DNA of 64,000 nt from Rhyacichthys aspro (lineage: Eukaryota; Chordata; Actinopteri; Gobiiformes; Rhyacichthyidae): assembly GCA_036850595.1 (NCBI GenBank), contig CM072159.1:29993612-30057611 (forward strand), in the 5' to 3' direction. Both the position numbers and the translations under genes were made by a program. Shown piece by piece: positions 31,770 to 44,949 of the stretch (position 1 is its first letter; the number at the start of each line of letters is the position of its first letter). The notes beneath the pieces were generated by a model. The model did no database searches. It had not been told where the DNA came from and worked only from the letters and a program-made list of their open reading frames with translations.

Positions 31770-34447
31770 CTCAAGAACACGGGCCCCCAATGTGCATTTA
31801 TATCTTAGGCTACAGTTTCACCATTAATTTAAAGTAAATGTAACAGAACTCACCATAATGTAGAGTCAGTGGGACCCCTGGGTTTGTTTCTTGCATTGAG
31901 ACGGTCTCATCGCAGAATCCTGGGAGACAGTGACTCTCGAAGTGTGTTTCTAACGTCCAGGTCACTCTGTAATCTCGTTTTAGTTTCTATTAGAGCAGAA
32001 AACCCTGCTTCTCATGATTTGTTGGAAATGGAATCAGGGTTTTTAGTGCTTTTGGAGCAAATTCTGGGTCATCTGCTTTGACTTTAATCCAGAATGTTGT
32101 GAGATTTGAAGTTGTTTATTGCCTCCTTCATGTTTGTGTCTTTAAAAAACTTCCAAAGGCTTATTGTTTAATGTTGGGAGCTTGGTTTCTATGTGACAAA
32201 GCAGTTTTAATGGCTTCATAGCTAGCTCATAGATGGCTTATGTATCACCTGTTGTGATTAACTCTTAATTTAATTCTCTTGTCTTCTGTCTCTCATCACC
32301 TCTCACTCTGATCAAAGAAACTCTCCAGTGATAATTGTTTTTTGCTCATTTCAGCTAAATTCAGTTTGTGGCACACGGTTGAGCTGTGAGTGAGGCTAGA
32401 GGAGTAATGAAGCTCTGGCGGAAGTTTTCAAAATGAAACACATGAATATTGCAAACGTCAATACAAATTAAAATCAAATGAAATACTGATAAAAGGTTGC
32501 TTTTCTGTGCAGCCCTGGAGCAAAGGTTGGGGCGTGCTCATAAAACACCAAGACGCTGCAAACAGAGTGTTTTGCAGAGAGTGTGTCGCTGGTGGAGCAT
32601 AAATGGGACACAGGCTGACTGAGATGAGATATTTGTGGGAGAAATTTTAAAGAGGAACTTTTGTTTGTTTCTGGGAACCACTCTTTTTGGTGTTGGTTTG
32701 TAAAAACAAAGCCTGAACGCTGTGAAAGGGATAAAAACAAAAACAAAAAAAGGACTTTCAAACTTTCATTGAAGCACTGTTGTTGTGCTTTTTGGACACA
32801 TCGAAGTCCTTCTTGTTGGATGTAGCTCACAAACTCATTTTCCGCTTTAATCTCCGCTATCTGCTGCCGTTAGAGCTCGTGATTACATTCCCACTCTTTG
32901 TCGTCGTTCTTGCCACAAAGAAAACACTTTCCCAATGAGATGAAATAAGTTTGCAGTTGCACTTTTTAATTGCAAAGCAGAAAATAAACACAAAGCTAAT
33001 AAATCAGCACCTCTCTCTGGAGAGTTGGCTGGATGTCTCTGGGCTCACATGAATATTAAATGGCCTCTTGTAAATCAAACAGTGCTGTGTTACTGGGCAC
33101 TAAAACAGTTCGTTAAAGAGCAGATAATACGTTGACTCTTTTTTTTGTCGTCAGTGCCAAAAGGCTTTTTTCTAAATACAAAAAGGAGAAAAATTTAATG
33201 CATTTAATTTTTCTACTCTCCTTAAACACCAATTTTTACTCACAGCATAGCTCAAGAAAAAATGAGCAAGTTTGATTTTGGACAATCACAAAGCATAAAA
33301 AATGGACTCTTTTGCCCCTAAAGGCTGATTTCACAGGATTTGTTAGATATGTACACGTTTTATATTTTGATTTAGACTTTGTAATAAAATATCACTTTAA
33401 AAATCATACATGAGACAGCGTGCTTCCATGTACTTTGTCTGTGGCTCAGAGGATTTTAATCTGGCTTTTTTATCATATTTGAAGTGTTTTTACTTTTTTC
33501 ACTGCTTTGAGAACTGCACAGTTTTGGACAAATTAAAAGAAAACAACAACATGGAATCTGCTAATTACATGTGGCATCAGGGTTTTTTAAGAAGGGTTTA
33601 TTAAAATAAGAGTTAAGAGTCAGTTCAGTTTAGTCTGAGTCTGGTATCCTGTCAACATGGATCAGAAAAGACTGGTAAGCATTAGTGTGAGCTTAGTATT
33701 TGCCTGTAAAGTACCAGGATGAGTGTTTGTTTGCTCTAGTACATTATTTTGGAGGAGGATGTCTCTGTTGCACACTGCCCTCTGTCTATATTTGGCCATT
33801 TTCCTCTTTCGTTTACATGGAAGGGAAGTTTTTAAGCTCACAAAAGAAAAGAAATCAAACAAACAATTCTGCTTATTTTAATTAAATTGAGTAACAATTA
33901 ATTTTTTCTGTAAAAACTGTTGCAAAAAACAGTGTGTCCCTTCCATCAGATTGAGTAGACAGGACTCACTTTAAGCATTTCTACAAGAACATGCTGCATA
34001 TTCACATTCCTCATTCCCCGTTGGTTAATGTGAATGGCCACAGTGTATGCTTTTGTATCTTCTATTTTTCTATGTGTCTCTGGACTCCTTAGACCTTGTC
34101 ATGGATTGCAATGCACCAGGGAGACACAGGAGAGAAAGCAGTAGAACTGAAGCGAGTGGGGGATAGAGGGCTGAAAATCAAAAGCAGCTCTCACGCCGAG
34201 ATAATCAATAAGCCTCTTCTCAGTCTATTTCCTATGGGCCGGCCTCGGTAATAGCATTGTGCCAAAGCTGGCTGTGTGTGGAGCCTGAGAATAGTCTGGG
34301 GGTAATGTGACAGTCGAGTACGACGCCGGCGCTGCTCTGAGATCCACACTAATTCTTACTTTTGTCATGAATAGGTCAAAGATGGAGGCGTTGTTGTGAT
34401 ACAGGTACAACATCAGGGAGTTTGAGCCAGAAAATGAGACAAGAGCA
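31770..34447. other. Intergenic region
   Basis: AT-rich; no gene, RNA or clear repeat recognised. The - strand frame at 32474-32830 is low-complexity Phe/Leu-rich and judged chance. Confidence 0.5.
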
Positions 34448-34935
34448 AAGACAAGATTACATAACTATGTCTTTTCTGTGGCCTGAATAAGAAAAGTGGA
34501 AAATGGTTTTTAGGTTGAGAATGGAAAAGAAGAAGTGATAAAACTATAAATGAAGCAGTTTAATTCCATAATCATAATAGTGACAGGTACTAGATTTGAA
34601 TAAGTACATGGTTCAGAAGCACAAAAACACACTGTATTGTTATGTGTTGGGTCTCAAGACCAATCTAAGATCAAATCTGGGGATAGATACAAAGACTAGA
34701 TTACATAACTACGTCTTTTCTGTGGCCTGAATAAGAAAAGTGGAAAATGGTTTTTAGGTTGAGAATGGAAAAGAAGAAGAGCATCTGTGATAAAACTATA
34801 AATGAAGCAGTTTAATTCCAAAATCATAATAGTGACAGGTACTAGATTTGAATAAGTACATGGTTCAGAAGCACAAAAACACACTGTATTGTTATGTGTT
34901 GGGTCTAAGATCAAATCTGGGGTTGATACAAAGAC
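34448..34935 (+). repeat. Tandem duplication, period about 244 bp
   Basis: Two adjacent copies begin with AGATTACATAACTA at 34454 and 34698 and run through TTTTTAGGTTGAGAATGG, GATAAAACTATAAATGAAGC and TATTGTTATGTGTTGGGTCT. Identity is very high. The second copy has an 8-base insertion (AGCATCTG) and lacks about 10 bases near its end (CAAGACCAAT). Confidence 0.93.
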
Positions 34936-37333
34936 TAGATTAAAACCGGTGAATGATACAAAACAGTAAATCCCAAAGACCGTTTATAATATAATATACA
35001 TAATGGATCTAAACTGGAAAAGATGAGGTTAGAAATAACAAAATGATGTGAATAATTGAAACCAGTTGTGGTCTTAGTGTAAAACCCTGAGACCTCTGTA
35101 TAAACTCACCTTTAATGAACCTTGCAGTGAGAAAATGCTAGTTTCATCACAAAAATACTGTCTGTGCAGTTTGTCTGGGAGATTCTTTGTCAGCCAGGTC
35201 ATCATCAAATTAAACAAGAAGGCATTTTTCATTTACAAACTCATAAATACAGCTCAAGAGGTGAGAAAGGGTCAGTTTAGCTGTTGCTACATGTAGTTAG
35301 TGATGCTAATGACCTGTGAGGTAAAACTCGACATATTCACCACAACAACTGTAAATATCTCTTTTTTTCATTCAAAAAATTACTTACATGCTTTGAAATG
35401 AACTGATAAATGATCTTTGAGATAAAACTGAGTGTCATACTTCACTTGGTGTCAGTAGGAGCCATAGTTCATCTTTACAGTCGTATAGTTAACCTTCACC
35501 TGGACAGAAGTGGTTAAATAGTTCTTGAATATCACATTTTTCAGGCTTTTTCTGTATTTACACAAAGTCTAAGTGTCTTCACACAACAACTTTAGCTCAT
35601 ATTTTCTGAAGGATGTTTGTAAAGGTGTTTTTGCAGCTAGACAGTTACATGAGTTTGATTCTGCGTCGCTGCAGGAGAACAGAGAGTAATCCTGACCTCT
35701 GCTGATTAACCAGGAGTCACTCTGCTGCCTGCACATGGACATGGACACATTTATGATCACATTTCTCTGATGTATAGATCTAAATATACCACATACAGTG
35801 CGTAGTATCCAGTGTAGTAGAAGTGTTGCTATGAGTGGTCATTCCCTCTGAATTATACATGTCTGAGAGAGCTGTAATGAAGAGTATATTGGAGTCAGGA
35901 TGGGAAGATAACTTTATCAATATGTATTCCTTATATACTCGAGGGATTAGTAATGAAATTGTAATTCTGTGATGCCTTTGGCAAATGAGCAGCAAAGGTC
36001 AAAATAAACATGTGTACAGCATGTGCCAATCAATCATGGCCTGAATGTCATAACACACAGAGGCCGACTGAGCAGTGAGCAATAAAGAAGTGAGATGATC
36101 AGAGCTGAAGTGTTACAGCTTCATTTGGAAATGAACAATACAACCCTGTTTACTCCAGGCTGTATTTTCACAAATCGATTCAAAAGTGTCCGAGTCAGAA
36201 ACTGCTGGAGCAACGAAGTCAACCTCTGACAGCTTATTTGATCAAAGTTTTCATATTTGTTAATGCAACACCCCTATATAGGCAAGGGGGTATTAAAATC
36301 TCATCTCATCTTTAGTTTCATGCATCAGTCGTCCGCCTGTCCCTCTGAATCTCCACATGTAGCGGGAAATAAAAGCCAGTGTGGCACACGGGGGACGACT
36401 GGGGTAGAATTTCCAGTCGGATGCGGGCGAGTCCAGTGATTCATTAAAGAGAAGCGGCCAGTCAGCAGCGGTGCAGCGGTGAACAGGGAGTCTGACGCAG
36501 GTGGGGGTGGGTCAGGAGGGGTGAGCGGGGGAGAAGGGGCGCTAGTTTCCATCCATATGGTGAGCCAGTTGGTCGGTGGGCCAGTAGTCAGGTCTCTGCC
36601 ATCCCACGCTTCGACACACACCATCTCCCGTTATTCCACACACGACCTGAGCTCAGAGGAAGAGGCGAGCGCCGGGCCGGTCTCGGACAGGTGCGGCAGA
36701 TGCCCACTTTCCACTCCTGCGCCCGTTGTCACTAACATCGTCTGGAGCCGTGGGAGGAGGACGCGGGCCAAACGGCCGACACACAAACCTGGGGATGGGT
36801 CTGTGAGGGCCTGCTGTAGACGGCTGGCACTGGACCCAGGTACACACCTCATTCACACTGTTTAAAGGAGCACCGTGGCATATACTTCAGAATGGAAAAG
36901 GATCACAGTCTATTATTAACCTGCGTTCCATTTGCAGATCTTCTTTCAAAATACAAAATCCTACCTTTTTACTTTTACATTGTGGTAAAGGGGAGAATCT
37001 GGACCTCATGGGACTGTTTATAGCAACACCTTGGCTCTGGTTCTGCTCCAGAGACTCAGAACCTCTGTGATCTGTGTCAAACCAGCTCAGTTCACAGCAG
37101 TTTGAAGAAAAGCCTCATCTATAAAACGTAAAGAGAAGGCGCTGCTCAATGAACAGCGGATGTAAAGAAAAACCACTGTAGCCTTGTAGGTTTCTGAGGA
37201 TTATATTTGCCCAATGATAAAACTACTTCCTGTGGATCATAACAGGACAGCATGATGTTTATGGAACAAGGCAAGAGTACATAAAAAGTTTATGGAACAA
37301 TATATTACTACTAAGGTTGATAGCCTGATAGAA
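34936..37333. other. Intergenic region
   Basis: No supported gene. It includes a divergent relative of the AAGACTTTTAGGG repeat near 35030 and a GC-rich block at 36340-36850 listed separately. Confidence 0.5.
36340..36850. promoter_or_regulatory. GC- and CpG-rich block
   Basis: The highest CpG density downstream of cerk, with overlapping frames on both strands (36479-36865 on + and 36325-36624 on -) that have no family motif. It could be a small CpG island marking an unannotated transcript start, a conserved enhancer, or an unrecognised exon. Confidence 0.3.
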
Positions 37334-37735
37334 AGAATCAAAAACAGATGCCCGAGACTCAGCTTCAGTTCTTCTCAATGTGGAGGAGCAGCAGCTCTAC
37401 CCCGAGCCTCACCCTGTCTCTAAGGGAGCGCCCAGCCCCCCTGAAGACTGATTTTAGCCGCCTGCATCCGGGATCTTGTCATTTCGGTCCTGACCCAGAG
37501 CTCATGACCACAGGTGAGAGCAGAAACGTAGATAAACCAGTAAATCCAGAGCTTTTGCTTCAGCTCAGCTCCTTCTTCTTCACAACAGACCGGAACATCG
37601 ACCGCCTCGGACTTGGAGGAGCTGATTCTGATCCCGGACGCTTCACACTCAGCTGCAAACTGTCCCAGAACAAGCTGAAGGTCCTGGTTCATCTTCCACA
37701 AAAAGCAGAGATGAGTCTGGTCTGGCTGCTGTGAA
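37334..37735 (-). mobile_element. Non-LTR (LINE) retrotransposon reverse-transcriptase remnant
   Basis: On the - strand the pieces are LLFVED (a degenerate form of the F-A-D-D active-site region), then after a frame change NQDLQLVLGQFAAECEASG and RISSSKSEAV. There follows a deletion, then YVSALTCGHELWVRTEMTRS and, in another frame, APLRDRVRLGVELLLLHIEK. These blocks occur in this order in the RT palm/thumb region of fish LINEs. Several frameshifts and an internal deletion make it dead. The exact clade is not assigned. The + strand frame 37348-37734 is its shadow. Confidence 0.82.
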
Positions 37736-40084
37736 AGAAGCATGTATACAGTATTTCCAATAACCTGATCACTACATTTTCTTTTTGTAAAACAGTAAAG
37801 ATGCCATGGACTTTTAAAGAAAACTGAGCCCAAAGGCACAGTATTTATTACTCCAATAATCTCCAGGCTGCAGCCAACTGAACTCTGGGATATGCTCTAT
37901 TATTAAAAGGTATTAGTTAATCTTTGTTCATCCAATGCAGGTACAGTTATCAACAGGTCATTTAGTAAATTTGCATATTGCTGACAAATGTTGCATGTAA
38001 TTCAACTAAATCATTTAAGGCTCAAGGTATAATCTGGATATTTGTTGTTTTAAATAACTCTTTATAGCCTCTAAAGATTTCACTAATTATTGCTCTTAAT
38101 TGCGTCCCTCAGGCTTAACGTAGTTCTCACTTTGTAAACACCCACATAGTTTTAATTAATGAGACAATAATGTCCGCCACAAACACAGCTCAGGCTTGGA
38201 AGACTTTTTATAGTGAATAGTAAATAGATGAGATGAAATTATTTGGGGATTTGGAGATAAATCTGTGAAGCAGACGCTCAAAACAAAGCCTCGTGGTCGT
38301 GACGGTGACTAACGGTGCTTTGACAGAGCACACAGATGGTTTGTGTGCAGTAAAGTGCATCTGTTTTCCTTCTCAACTTCAGCCTGACCTCTCTCAGGAA
38401 ACAAACACACACAACGCAGGAGGCCGGCGTCCCACGCAGGGCAGCCCAGTGAGCGAGCTAACAGCCTGTGACCACACTGTAATTATGAGCCGTTTTCTAA
38501 TTATGAAGCACTTCACTGCCTCTGCATTGACCGCTCCAACTTTTATTTTGTAAATGTTCTTTTATAGCCGGCAGCATGGTAAAATCACTGAGGACAAAAC
38601 AGTGAGGACACGAGAGGAAAGTGAGAGGACAACAGACATTTTCACACAGACATTTTATTGCGGGACACTTGGGATTTTTTTTATCCTTCAGCTTCTGTGT
38701 CTGGTCTGGTTTGGTTACAGAGACAAAACAGGCTGGCAATTATGTCGTTGGCAGAAGAACACACACATATTGCATTCTGTAATGGAGCACACAATTAGCC
38801 ACGTTGAATTAAGTTTCAGTTTTATTCAAGGCTATTTCACATTCACATTCATTTCGGTCGACGGGGGTCAGTAACACCTGAAAAACAAACATTCACAACC
38901 TTCTTCCCGTGAGGCCCCTGCTACAAACGCGCTCCATTTGACAGTTTAGTGCTTGTGCTCCATTATAGACAGGCACATTTATACTGTGTACCTTTACATT
39001 TTTCCAGATGACAGCCGTTGTAGATTATGTCCACATTAACACATTTTCATTTTCAAACTGCATTGTAGATATAAAGCTATGTATAATCCATATCTGTTCA
39101 CATTAGCACAACCAGGAAACTGTCTGCATCCCAGAAAAGTAATGTATTATTAAGGCAAAATATGCAATGCAAAATTAGATTTTTTTTCTACAATGAAAAT
39201 TACATTACCAACAAAGCATTACAACAAAGCAGATGTTTCCTTCAGTTCATTTTGTTGGCCCAATAAAACAATGTGTATATAGATACATATGGGTATATAA
39301 TCCTCATCCAATTTCTGTTAGTCATTTCACTCATAAAGCTTTAATTTGGAGGCTTTAACTTCAGAGTCAGTACTTTTAGAAAAGAGAATGAGCAATGGGC
39401 CAAGGTTTGTTTACATCAAACAGAAATCCAGTCTACAATGCCTTTAAAATGAAAATGTCTAGCCTTTAATTCTGTGTAAATAGAACAAATGCAGATAGAA
39501 ACAATAAAATGAGGTCTAAATTACTGTAAACAATCTAATATGTGTCTAAAGAGAGCTGAGAACAGGTCCAGGACAGGTCCCGGGGCCGTGGGGCTCTCTG
39601 CAGTGAGCTGCCTGTAAAACAGAATCATTACACTGTTAACCCTCAATCCATCTTCATTTGACCTTGCTGTAAGAAAGTGTATGAGTAAAGAAGCTTCTGG
39701 ACGTTGACTGTAGGAATGGGGTGGAGCAGGCGGGGGACCACTCAGCGCCCTTCCCGAACACGCCAGTCACATGTGCAGCCGTGACGAGGGTCTCCAGTGA
39801 GAGGTGACTGCAGGCCCAGTGTGATTTATTGTCCTGGGTTTGGGGACGGGGCCCACGGAGGGAGAGGGGTCCCAGGCGTGATCTGATTATAACCTTCTGC
39901 CTCCTTTTAACTTCATCTCCAATGTCCTGTCGCTATGGTAACCTCAAGTGTGTTAAAGTCACATTTGTTACAGAATTGTTTTGGAGCTATAGCCTTCCTC
40001 CAGAAACTTCTCTTTGTTTTCCTTGAAACAATGACAACAATCACTATTTCAGAGACAATGGTGAGTGACCCTCTCACTACTTAC
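37736..40084. other. Intergenic region
   Basis: No supported gene. The block 38090-38550 is low in repeats and contains TAATTATGA twice (38480 and 38498). The remainder is AT-rich. Confidence 0.5.
38090..38550. promoter_or_regulatory. Possible conserved non-coding element
   Basis: Two identical TAATTATGA homeodomain-type sites start 18 bases apart (38480-38488 and 38498-38506) in a low-repeat block. TTAATTAATGAG lies near 38152. No coding frame. Function is inferred only from the motif pair. Confidence 0.27.
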
Positions 40085-40230
40085 TCCAGAGTGTGGGGGT
40101 ACAGGTGGAGCAGGGCGTCCGAGAGGTTGTTGGTTCGATTCCTGCTCCCGTCTGTTCACACTGCCATTGTGTCATGTGCCATTTACCATTTTCCAGCACA
40201 GCACCATCTTGCAACACTTTAGTTTCACAC
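40085..40230 (+). mobile_element. tRNA-derived SINE fragment
   Basis: A B-box-like GGTTCGATTCC at 40132-40142 follows GGGCGTCCGAGAGGTTGTT, as in the tRNA-related head of fish SINEs. The A-box side is degenerate (GGGTACAGGTGGAGCAGGG). The body continues with CATTGTGTCATGTGCCATTT. It is not a functional tRNA, since acceptor arms do not pair. Confidence 0.65.
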
Positions 40231-42060
40231 CATCTGTCACATTTACACTTTTCACCAAACTCTTGTTGCTGTAATAAAGCAAACGTCATGGAGTGGTGAC
40301 AATGCACAAACAGAACTTCAAATTCAATGGATGGATTAAATTTATTACTCTGTTGCCTAAAATATGACTCACAGTGACAGATAGGAAACCAGCAGATTTT
40401 ATTTTTTGCCTTCACCTTGCAGCACCTAAATCTTCTTCTTCATCTTTTAAATTGGCCAAAATCCAAGTACAAACTACACTGCCTCACGGTGGCTGCTGGT
40501 GCTCAACATTAATACACATCAGGTCTGAATGGCTCCTACACAGCAGTGTTTTCAGTGAGCTAGGTTTATACTGAGCAGCTTTACTGGTGCTGAATGTTGT
40601 CTAATGGTGTTTACCTGGGCCTAATTCTTGGTGATCTAATTTAACCATCCTTTTTGTTTTTGTTTTTTTGGTTAATCAGTAAATTTTACATGCTACATCT
40701 GCTTTTCAATGTGCTTTTGTAATAGAAATGTATGTTCTATCCTCCAGCTGAGAAGAAATGACTCATATCACTCAAAATCATTCAAATAAACCACTGATTC
40801 AGGACAGATTCAGTCTTTGCCGCTATCACAGTCCCACCTTGAAATGGACTTGATCCTGGCTACCACTACAGTAAGGATCTGCAACAAGAGCACTTTTATG
40901 TACTGCTAATTTGAGAAGAAAGACAGCTATGGATCCGGACGAAGTGGTACAAAGTTCTGTTCTCCTTGTTGCCGTCACTGAAGTTACAATCGCAACCCAT
41001 CACACGTCCAGCCTCCAAACAAAGAATTCCCAAAGACAAGAGCAGTTTGTGAAGTTTGCCGGCTGTCTGAAGCACTTTAGGCTGAGAGGGAGACGAGAAG
41101 GTGCTGGGCCAGATGAAATATCCTGACTGTACGAGAGTCAGGAGTTACTTTTGTCTTATTACTGTCTCATCAGGCCCTGAACGCTTTGAGAAGATGGATT
41201 AAAAACACGTGATGATGCTACAATAAGAATACACAGCTCTGAAATGCCACTAAACATAACAGTTAATCATTTAAAACACATGGATCCATTACAATGTTTG
41301 CAGCAAAAGGACATTAGGATTAAAACACTGCAGCTAGTGTCCAAAGGGAGAAATGAAATGCATTTTTACACATTTATAATTGTCTATTGTAATCAAATGA
41401 CTTCAAAAGGATCACTTCCAGTCCACCAACACTGGGAGCTGTTCTAACTCACGCAGCATACAAATTCAACATGGAGGCCTGCTGTGTACAAAGACTGCCC
41501 CCAAGTGGAGACATGAGGTTTTATTGTTGGGCCATTACTTCTGTATTGAATTCCAAACAATCGAGAAGAAAGGCGAGACTCAAATAATGAAAGGAAATGA
41601 TGGAAAACTCAATAATGGCCGCGGCTCTTTGGTTTCCATGTTTACATTTGCACGGATAAATGCAGGCCGCCAAACCCACACATAATGACGAGGCTTCAAA
41701 GTGCGCCGCTATTCACTGAATCACAATAGAGACATAAATATGTGGAGCCGAGGAGGGCAATGTTGGTCTTCTGAGGGATTAGATCGTTTATCACCATCAC
41801 GACCGTGTGCATTACTCTGTGGAGCAAAGTGAAAACAGCTGACCACACTTTGTAAACCAACACTGACTAAGGCTTTATGACACAAACGAGAGGAAGCCAA
41901 ACGAGCCAGTCTTAAAGGTGCAAACAGTGGCATTTTACCTCTAATAAATCATGATGGCTATAATTGGAGGTATTATTGCCACTGAAAGTTACAAGGTGGA
42001 GCAAAAGAGTGACAAAGACTAATGAAAAAGAACAAAGTGAAGTAGAAGAGAATCAAAATG
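40231..42060. other. Intergenic region
   Basis: No gene or clear element recognised; short open frames only. Confidence 0.45.
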
Positions 42061-42062
42061 AG

Positions 42063-42570
42063 ACTAAAGGTGCGTTCACACTTGTGTTCTGCTTTAGTAG
42101 TTCGCACCGAAACAGGAAGCGATCCATTTGGTTTCCAATTAAAATGCCCCGCTCCATCTAACGTTCATATTTGTCATTTTTTAACTGTGGGGCAAAAAAG
42201 ACGAGGCCTTTCTAAAGACAGTGTATATCTTAACCTGATTGGTGATGACAGAACTCACCAAACCTTAGGCTATTGTCGGACTGAGCAATGGAGGTGTTAG
42301 ACCTGAACGTTTGCCTTCTGCTCATTTTGTTTTGTTGATTGGTCAATATTTTGATTCATTTTTTCTGCTCCTGGTAAAGCTAAACATTGCGTCACGTTTT
42401 CGTTGCCAATTTATGAGGCTCTTCCTGTTTTTACTCGTCTGTGATTCACTTGACATTCATTTCAGTTGAACTGCACCAGAGTTCAGTTGGAAGCGCTCTG
42501 TTTTGAAGGGGTCTCTGTGTTTGTTTGGTGCACGCTGAGGTTCCTGTGTAGCATTCACATTTATCCAAGT
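42063..42570. mobile_element. MITE-like interspersed repeat (GGTGCGTTCACAC type)
   Basis: It starts CTAAAGGTGCGTTCACACTTG, a motif common at the ends of fish MITEs, and includes TGCACCAGAGTTCAGTTGG near 42472. The right end (GCATTCACATTTATCC) is only loosely complementary to the left. No target duplication was confirmed. Confidence 0.4.
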
Positions 42571-43766
42571 GAGGAGTGGGAGGAGTATGGGGCAGGACAG
42601 GAGGAACCATACTACTTTGGTTTTTGGTTCCAGTCTGGTACAATGACAACAACAGGGAACTAGAAACCACAGATGCCAACTGTAGAAGCATAACGGCGCC
42701 ACAGAGTTGTTATATCCTGCAATAAACGTGCTATTTTTATTATTTTTGTTTATTTTCCCAGTGGTCCTGAACTGTATAGAGGGTTATTAAGTAATTATTT
42801 TGCTTCTATTGTAGTGATCAGTGAGTGGATGCGAGGAGGTTACAGAAAGCTCAGCTAACATTATAATTTCAGACTTGTCTCAACATTTGAAAGTGACATT
42901 CAACTCCAACATTTGTCACATCACAGCGCTGACAGACAAATAAACAAAAGAAACAGGCAGACGGACAAACAACCGCAGAAAAACCCGACACATTTCTGCT
43001 CATTAGCCTCTGGCCTCGACAAAGCAGCGCCGAGGAACCGCGGACTCAATTACTTCCACCTTCCTCCTCTTGTCGGATGTGACACGCATAACCACGTTAT
43101 GATTACCCCCGACCCGCCACGGAACAGCCCTCCCTCTTAAAACGCTCGAGTAATTAAAACTAAGACGGCAACAAAAAGGGCAGGAAATAACAGGAGTGTC
43201 AGGAAGAGAAGAAAAGGACGGACGGAGGAAGACGAGGTGAAGTCGTGCGTGAGGAGTTTCTGTTATCGGCTGTGATTAGTACCAGTCGAAAAACAAAAGA
43301 GGAGCACGAAAAGAGACTTAAAAATGCACTGGGCCTGACACACACAAGTTTCTATTATATTCTCTTCTAAAAATGCTGGGTCAAAAGAACTGAACTAGGG
43401 TTGTTTCAATAACACAACACTGGGTCAAATATGGATTAACAGTGGATTATGACCTAACATGTTGTGATTTAATCCAGTGGGTTGGCTTGTTTGTAAGAAA
43501 AACTATTATAATTATTACCAGGATATTTGCCTTTGAATTATTTCCACAGCTACAACTATTACTAATAACAATAATACAAATTCTACTACTTTTTGGTAGT
43601 TTTTCATGTCCCTGCTGTTTCTGTTCAGTAAAAATAGAGAGCCACTGCGCCCCATGATAATGTTATATCTGTAAAAGAGTGTATTTACAAAATTACAGGC
43701 TACATTTATGACTTATACATATAAAAAAACATTGTAAGAGGTTGTATGGTGCAATAGGACGTATCC
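42571..43766. other. Intergenic region
   Basis: No supported gene; GC-richer near 42900-43300. Confidence 0.45.
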
Positions 43767-44060
43767 AGATCTGAGTGAGTGTAACAAGGACTGGGTCAGA
43801 ACATCTCCAAAACCTGAGTCTGCAGTGGTCAGGATCTATCAAAAGTGGAACAAGGAAGGAACAGAGGTGAACCAGGACATGGTCAAGGGTCAGGGGTCAC
43901 TGATGGAGATGTGATCCGATCCAATAGACCAGATACGGTTGATAAAACTGAAGAAGTTAAAGCTGGTTCTGACAGAAAGATGTCAGAATACACAGTGGAT
44001 CATTTTGTTGTGTTTGGGACCAGTCAGGGTGACCTCTGACCCCAACACAGGCATCAGAAC
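43767..44060 (+). mobile_element. Tc1/mariner transposase fragment, second copy
   Basis: It begins AGATCTGAGTGAGTGTAACA and translates in pieces as IRSNRPDTVD, KTEEVKAGSDRKMSEYTVDH, and on to a stop shortly after. It aligns along its length with 19550-19872 on the - strand, including the same left start. Only the DNA-binding and linker part is present; there is no DDE domain and no terminal repeats. It is inactive. Confidence 0.8.
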
Positions 44061-44949
44061 TGTACCTCTGTTTCAAACCATTTCATAACAGAGTGTTCCT
44101 AACTGTACAGTGGGTAACTTTAAAACTAGCATCAGATCGTATCTTTGTCAAGGACACTGTGGTTGTTAGGGATCAAAGCGTCTCATTCACCGACCGACAC
44201 TTTCACTTGCAACACTTTTAAGTCACTGAACAGAACGTATTCATTCATGTTGAAAAATGTCTGGGCTGAGCTGTTAATTATCTCACAGGTGTTTTCTCTT
44301 TTCCGCTCACAGAAACATTTATACGATGTGACACTGGGCCCTTTGAAGACCTAACAAATGTGACTATTCAAACACAAAAACACGCTTGAACGGGCTTCGA
44401 GACGAGAGAAGAACAATTTAAAACAGAGGATGACAGAGTAGGTTTCTTTGTGGCGTGTGTTTTTTTTTTTTTCACAGATCTAAATTGCCCTCATCTTTAA
44501 ACATCTGCAATTAGCCACACACACACACACACACACACACACTTTACTTAGACGTGAGCCAAATAAACATCATTAAAGCAGGAGTTGCCCCATTGCGACA
44601 GCCGCCGTGTGTGTCAGGAAGATACCGCCGCAGCTAATTAGCATCACGCTACAGTCTCTGAAAAGTAATGCTTCGTGCCAATTCAGCTGCAATGTCAAAA
44701 TAAAAATGTGGAAAACTCTGTATCATATCTAACTTAAAGGTGTGTGTGTAGTTTAATGGTTTTTTTGTTGGAATTTGAGGGCAAAAGTGCTCAAACAGAA
44801 TGTACTTTTTCTCCAGCAGTGCTCAGTTTGTCCTCTCTGGGCAGCTGTTGGAAAAGGAGGTAGTGGAAGTAAAATGGCCTTTTTTTTTCCTCTCAAACAT
44901 AGACAAACAGTAATATTTTTATTTATCACATTCTATTGAGCAAGGCCAG
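44061..44949. other. Intergenic region
   Basis: It contains a (CA)n microsatellite (44515-44542) and a GTTTGTCCTCTCTGGGCAGC block near 44827 that recurs near 59191, marking a low-copy dispersed repeat. Confidence 0.5.
44515..44542. repeat. (CA)n microsatellite
   Basis: About 14 uninterrupted CA units. Confidence 0.95.

Noticed and set aside
37348..37734. 128-residue + strand frame
   Set aside because: It is the shadow of the LINE reverse-transcriptase remnant on the - strand.
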